Virus record (IMG/VR): IMGVR_UViG_3300027833_000234 | Span: 1 to 22,780 of that record | DNA length: 22,780 bases | DNA from: a virus | Direction: 5' to 3' (one strand) | Shown: positions 20,682-22,780 of the stretch, in pieces | How the letters are laid out: every line of letters starts with the position of its first letter | How positions within the stretch are numbered: position 1 is the stretch's first letter | Notes under the pieces: model-generated | What the model saw: the letters and a program-made list of their open reading frames with translations, nothing else | The model's database searches: none | Told to the model about the DNA's origin: nothing | Position numbers and translations under genes: made by a program

Positions 20682-21905
20682 TTACCTCTTTGGTTTATCC
20701 CATCCCTTCAGTATATCTGGACTGAAGTTGTTATACGAAAATTCCAGACGGTCAACCAACTTGACCGCATCACCACCTAACTTGTCAATAGCAACGAATC
20801 CTTCTGCACCTGTTTTAATCTTGTAACCAGTTTTGGTTTGTACAAAGGTGTCATATGAAGAGATGCTATTAAGTTTATTTATAAGTTTTAATTTTGCAAG
20901 AACCAGACTTTTTTGTAAATCAAACATCATAACTAGGTTCTTTTTGTTTCTTGGAGAGAAGAACTTCATCAATTCATCCAACTTCTTCTGTTGGGTTGCC
21001 TTGCCCTTATCAGTACTTCTCTTATCTTTCTCTTTCTGAAACTTGTCATTCAACCACTTCAACAGACCCGTTACGTGCGTATTAGTGTTGCCAATCACAG
21101 TTTGAGCCCGCACAAAAGTGTTATTATACTGTTCAATCAAGGTTGCAAGGTCTTCATTACCTTCTAACTCACGCAGTGTGGAACCAGATATCTTATTGAA
21201 TATCTTACCCGCATTGGACAAATGTTTGGTTACCTCTGCGGTTTCTTTCTTATTCATAGTCGCACCAGACACATCACGCAACATTGCATCCTGTGACCAG
21301 ACATTCTTAGAGGTCTTGAACTTGGATACATTAACACCATATGATGCTTTCATCGATTCAAAGTCTTTACCAGTATATGTAGTGTGCCATACAATACCAA
21401 TTTGTGCCTTACGGACTACGTCAGCTTGGTCATAGGGTACTGCATAAATGATTGTATTCGGGTGAAAGGTGGTGTACTTCTGACCATCAATAGTATCAGT
21501 ACTCAGGTCTGGTTTTGAAAACAAGAAGTCACCTTGAATCACACCTTTGATACCAAGTTCTGGTAGATGTTTCAATGCGAGTTTCATCTTGTCTGCAAGG
21601 TCACCACTTTTGATGTCCGCTTCAATGTCCGCTTCAGTCTTGTAGACTTTAGGGTTCTTGGCGAATACGCCCTTCTTGGCAACAAAGAACTCACCATCGG
21701 TTGGGTCTTGACCACAGAAGATTGCGGGAGCACCGTCCCACTTGGTAGATAGTTTAGAATCAGTTTGTCCCGCCAACATGTCACGGAGTTCACGTAGTGC
21801 ATTGATTGCTTGACGTGTACCATTGACACCCCCATAGAGAACCTTATCCTCAATGTGGGTCATGTGGGTATTCTTCTGTTCTGTTATAAAGTTTTTAAAT
21901 TCCAT
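20682..21905 (-). CDS. Nucleotidyltransferase/ligase-like phage protein (DUF6267-like)
   Basis: 407 residues from ATG 21905 (TGATG overlap with the upstream gene). The leader MEFKNFITEQ ends in Ile-Thr-Glu9, a prohead-protease-like site. Motifs of the covalent nucleotidyltransferase (DNA/RNA ligase, capping enzyme) fold are visible: KWDG with candidate adenylylated Lys55 (motif I), FFVAKKG at 73-79, GVIQGDFLFS at 121-130 (motif III-like), FHPNTIIYAVP at 147-157 and EGFVAIDK at 368-375 (motif IV-like, Val in place), then VKLVDRLEFS (motif V-like). A long helical insert (about 180-355) is unlike known ligases. I recall the family as DUF6267. It may join, nick-seal or adenylylate nucleic acid, possibly inside the head or after ejection. 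Which of these is not determined. Confidence 0.75.
   Translation of the reverse strand: MEFKNFITEQKNTHMTHIEDKVLYGGVNGTRQAINALRELRDMLAGQTDSKLSTKWDGAPAIFCGQDPTDGEFFVAKKGVFAKNPKVYKTEADIEADIKSGDLADKMKLALKHLPELGIKGVIQGDFLFSKPDLSTDTIDGQKYTTFHPNTIIYAVPYDQADVVRKAQIGIVWHTTYTGKDFESMKASYGVNVSKFKTSKNVWSQDAMLRDVSGATMNKKETAEVTKHLSNAGKIFNKISGSTLRELEGNEDLATLIEQYNNTFVRAQTVIGNTNTHVTGLLKWLNDKFQKEKDKRSTDKGKATQQKKLDELMKFFSPRNKKNLVMMFDLQKSLVLAKLKLINKLNSISSYDTFVQTKTGYKIKTGAEGFVAIDKLGGDAVKLVDRLEFSYNNFSPDILKGWDKPKR
20876..20883 (-). promoter_or_regulatory. Possible internal late promoter TATAAATA
   Basis: A perfect octamer on the minus strand lies inside the ligase-like gene, about 200 bases before the basic-core gene at 20295-20678. 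It encodes an ordinary Leu-Ile-Asn-Lys stretch, so chance AT-richness is quite possible. It would boost the head-core run if used. Confidence 0.35.
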
Positions 21906-22780
21906 CAGAATTTCAAGGTGGTGAAGTCACACATCATTCGTGTGGGATAACCATCCTTTCCTTGTGTGTCTCGTATATTTAGTTTGAATTTATAGTATGG
22001 TGACTTCAGTTCCATGTCGATACGTTTACCACGACCAGTCTTACCACCATAGTGAACTATACATGTTCCTACCTTAGCAGCAGCGGTCATCGCAGCTGCG
22101 TCCATCTTCTTGGAATAAACGTTCTTCTTCATCTTATGGATAACATGATAACCATGACCGATACCACTCTCAAGTAACATCTTCATGGCCATTGCGTTTG
22201 GTCTGGTAATAACTTTACCGCCTTTGGTCTTAACATCGTCATTGAATATACCACAGAATCTCTCGTTGTCAATACCAAACAACTCCAACAACTTCAGGCC
22301 GTCAGCGTTCTGAATCTTACCTTCTTTGATTTCTTTGGGAGTTAACTTGGTACGAACACCTACGTTGAAGAACGTGGTAGTAGTCTCGAACTTGAGACTG
22401 AGATAAATCTTTTCACCGTTATCTTTTACTAGAGTAACGTCAGTAACACTCTTACCAATATCATTACCCACACCTTTAGTATTGGTTAAAACGATATTAG
22501 ACTGAAAGTTTAATGGTCTCTTGGTGTTCTCTTGACCAACAACATTGACTTTGAGTGTCTGGGAACCACTGAGGTCATACAACTCATCCAAGTGCATAAT
22601 AGCCTTGAGGTTACCATCATCGGATACCGCATCATTACCTTCAGAGAACCATGCATTTAGGTCTTTCGCAAACGCAGTCTCAAACAGATTACCTCTATTA
22701 TTCACACCACGATTACCACTAGAACCATTACCATACTTGATACGTACAGTTTTCAATCCAGCGTTACGTTTGATGTCTGC
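21905..22780 (-). CDS. Phage protein with possible PD-(D/E)XK core, 5' end cut by window
   Basis: The frame is open to position 22780, so the N-terminus is outside the window; a TTG at 22756 is inside the frame but is probably not the start. Visible residues start ADIKRNAGLKTVRIKYG. RGNLFETAFAKDLNAWF looks like the first helix of PD-(D/E)XK nucleases with its Glu, followed by TDVTLVKDNGEKIYLSLKFE, which could supply the metal-binding Asp and the S-x-K part of the core. Later blocks (GIDNERFCGIFNDD, GIGHGYHVIHK, and a strand-rich end with FKLNIRDTQGKDGYPTRMMCDF) are not familiar. It precedes the ligase-like gene by a TGATG overlap, so the two are co-translated and may work together. The nuclease reading is a pattern inference; family not confirmed. 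Confidence 0.55.
   Translation of the reverse strand, partial: ADIKRNAGLKTVRIKYGNGSSGNRGVNNRGNLFETAFAKDLNAWFSEGNDAVSDDGNLKAIMHLDELYDLSGSQTLKVNVVGQENTKRPLNFQSNIVLTNTKGVGNDIGKSVTDVTLVKDNGEKIYLSLKFETTTTFFNVGVRTKLTPKEIKEGKIQNADGLKLLELFGIDNERFCGIFNDDVKTKGGKVITRPNAMAMKMLLESGIGHGYHVIHKMKKNVYSKKMDAAAMTAAAKVGTCIVHYGGKTGRGKRIDMELKSPYYKFKLNIRDTQGKDGYPTRMMCDFTTLKF

Overview
The window reads as one contiguous stretch of a large tailed-phage genome of the T4-like (marine myovirus) type. Every gene I can support, about three dozen, lies on the minus strand, so transcription runs from high to low coordinates. The genes are packed, with 1-4 base stop/start overlaps at many junctions. Hallmarks are a PhoH-type P-loop ATPase, class I ribonucleotide reductase (nrdA with a built-in glutaredoxin, then nrdB), a three-segment holin-like protein, perfect T4-type late promoter octamers (TATAAATA), and many small proteins of families seen only in phages. 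I see no photosystem genes, tRNA genes, CRISPR arrays or insertion sequences. The host cannot be named from this window; a marine Gram-negative bacterium is the best guess.

Region A (22780 to about 15900) is a virion or prohead-core block: an edge-truncated protein with a possible PD-(D/E)XK core, a protein with nucleotidyltransferase/ligase motifs, a very basic core protein, a multidomain protein (adenylyltransferase-like head, SH3-like segment, RelE/barnase-like nuclease segment), a DUF5824-type protein, a 425-residue structural protein, a DUF5872-type protein and a small cupin. Several begin with a 9-20 residue leader ending in hydrophobic-x-E. This resembles the capsid-targeting peptide that T4 prohead protease removes from internal head proteins, so some of these enzymes may be packaged and ejected with the DNA.

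Region B (about 15940 to 9246) holds late genes: a sulfotransferase-like protein, a coiled-coil plus membrane-anchor protein behind a late promoter, an acidic/basic low-complexity protein with a calcium-loop motif, small structural proteins, and a hairpin fused to a second, imperfect late promoter. Next come a phage-conserved protein, two tandem paralogues of the CxxCxxCC metal-binding family, an asparagine-synthetase-like ATP-pyrophosphatase, a conserved structural protein with a late promoter abutting its start codon, and the holin-like gene.

Region C (9243 to 1) starts at a near-consensus sigma70 promoter and carries nrdA, nrdB, a 40-residue zinc ribbon, a GIY-YIG-type nuclease, and an overlapping cassette of an adenylate-forming enzyme, an SGNH hydrolase and a truncated adenylate-forming paralogue. 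Two short genes follow, each behind an almost identical 44-base promoter/leader. Then come several small conserved phage genes, a terminator-like hairpin, aspartate 1-decarboxylase (panD, active-site residues in E. coli register), an FmdB-like small protein and the start of phoH.

The least ordinary content is panD, the adenylate-forming/SGNH/adenylate-forming cassette, the asparagine-synthetase-like gene with its two Cys-rich partners, and the putatively packaged nucleotidyltransferase, ligase-like and nuclease-like proteins.
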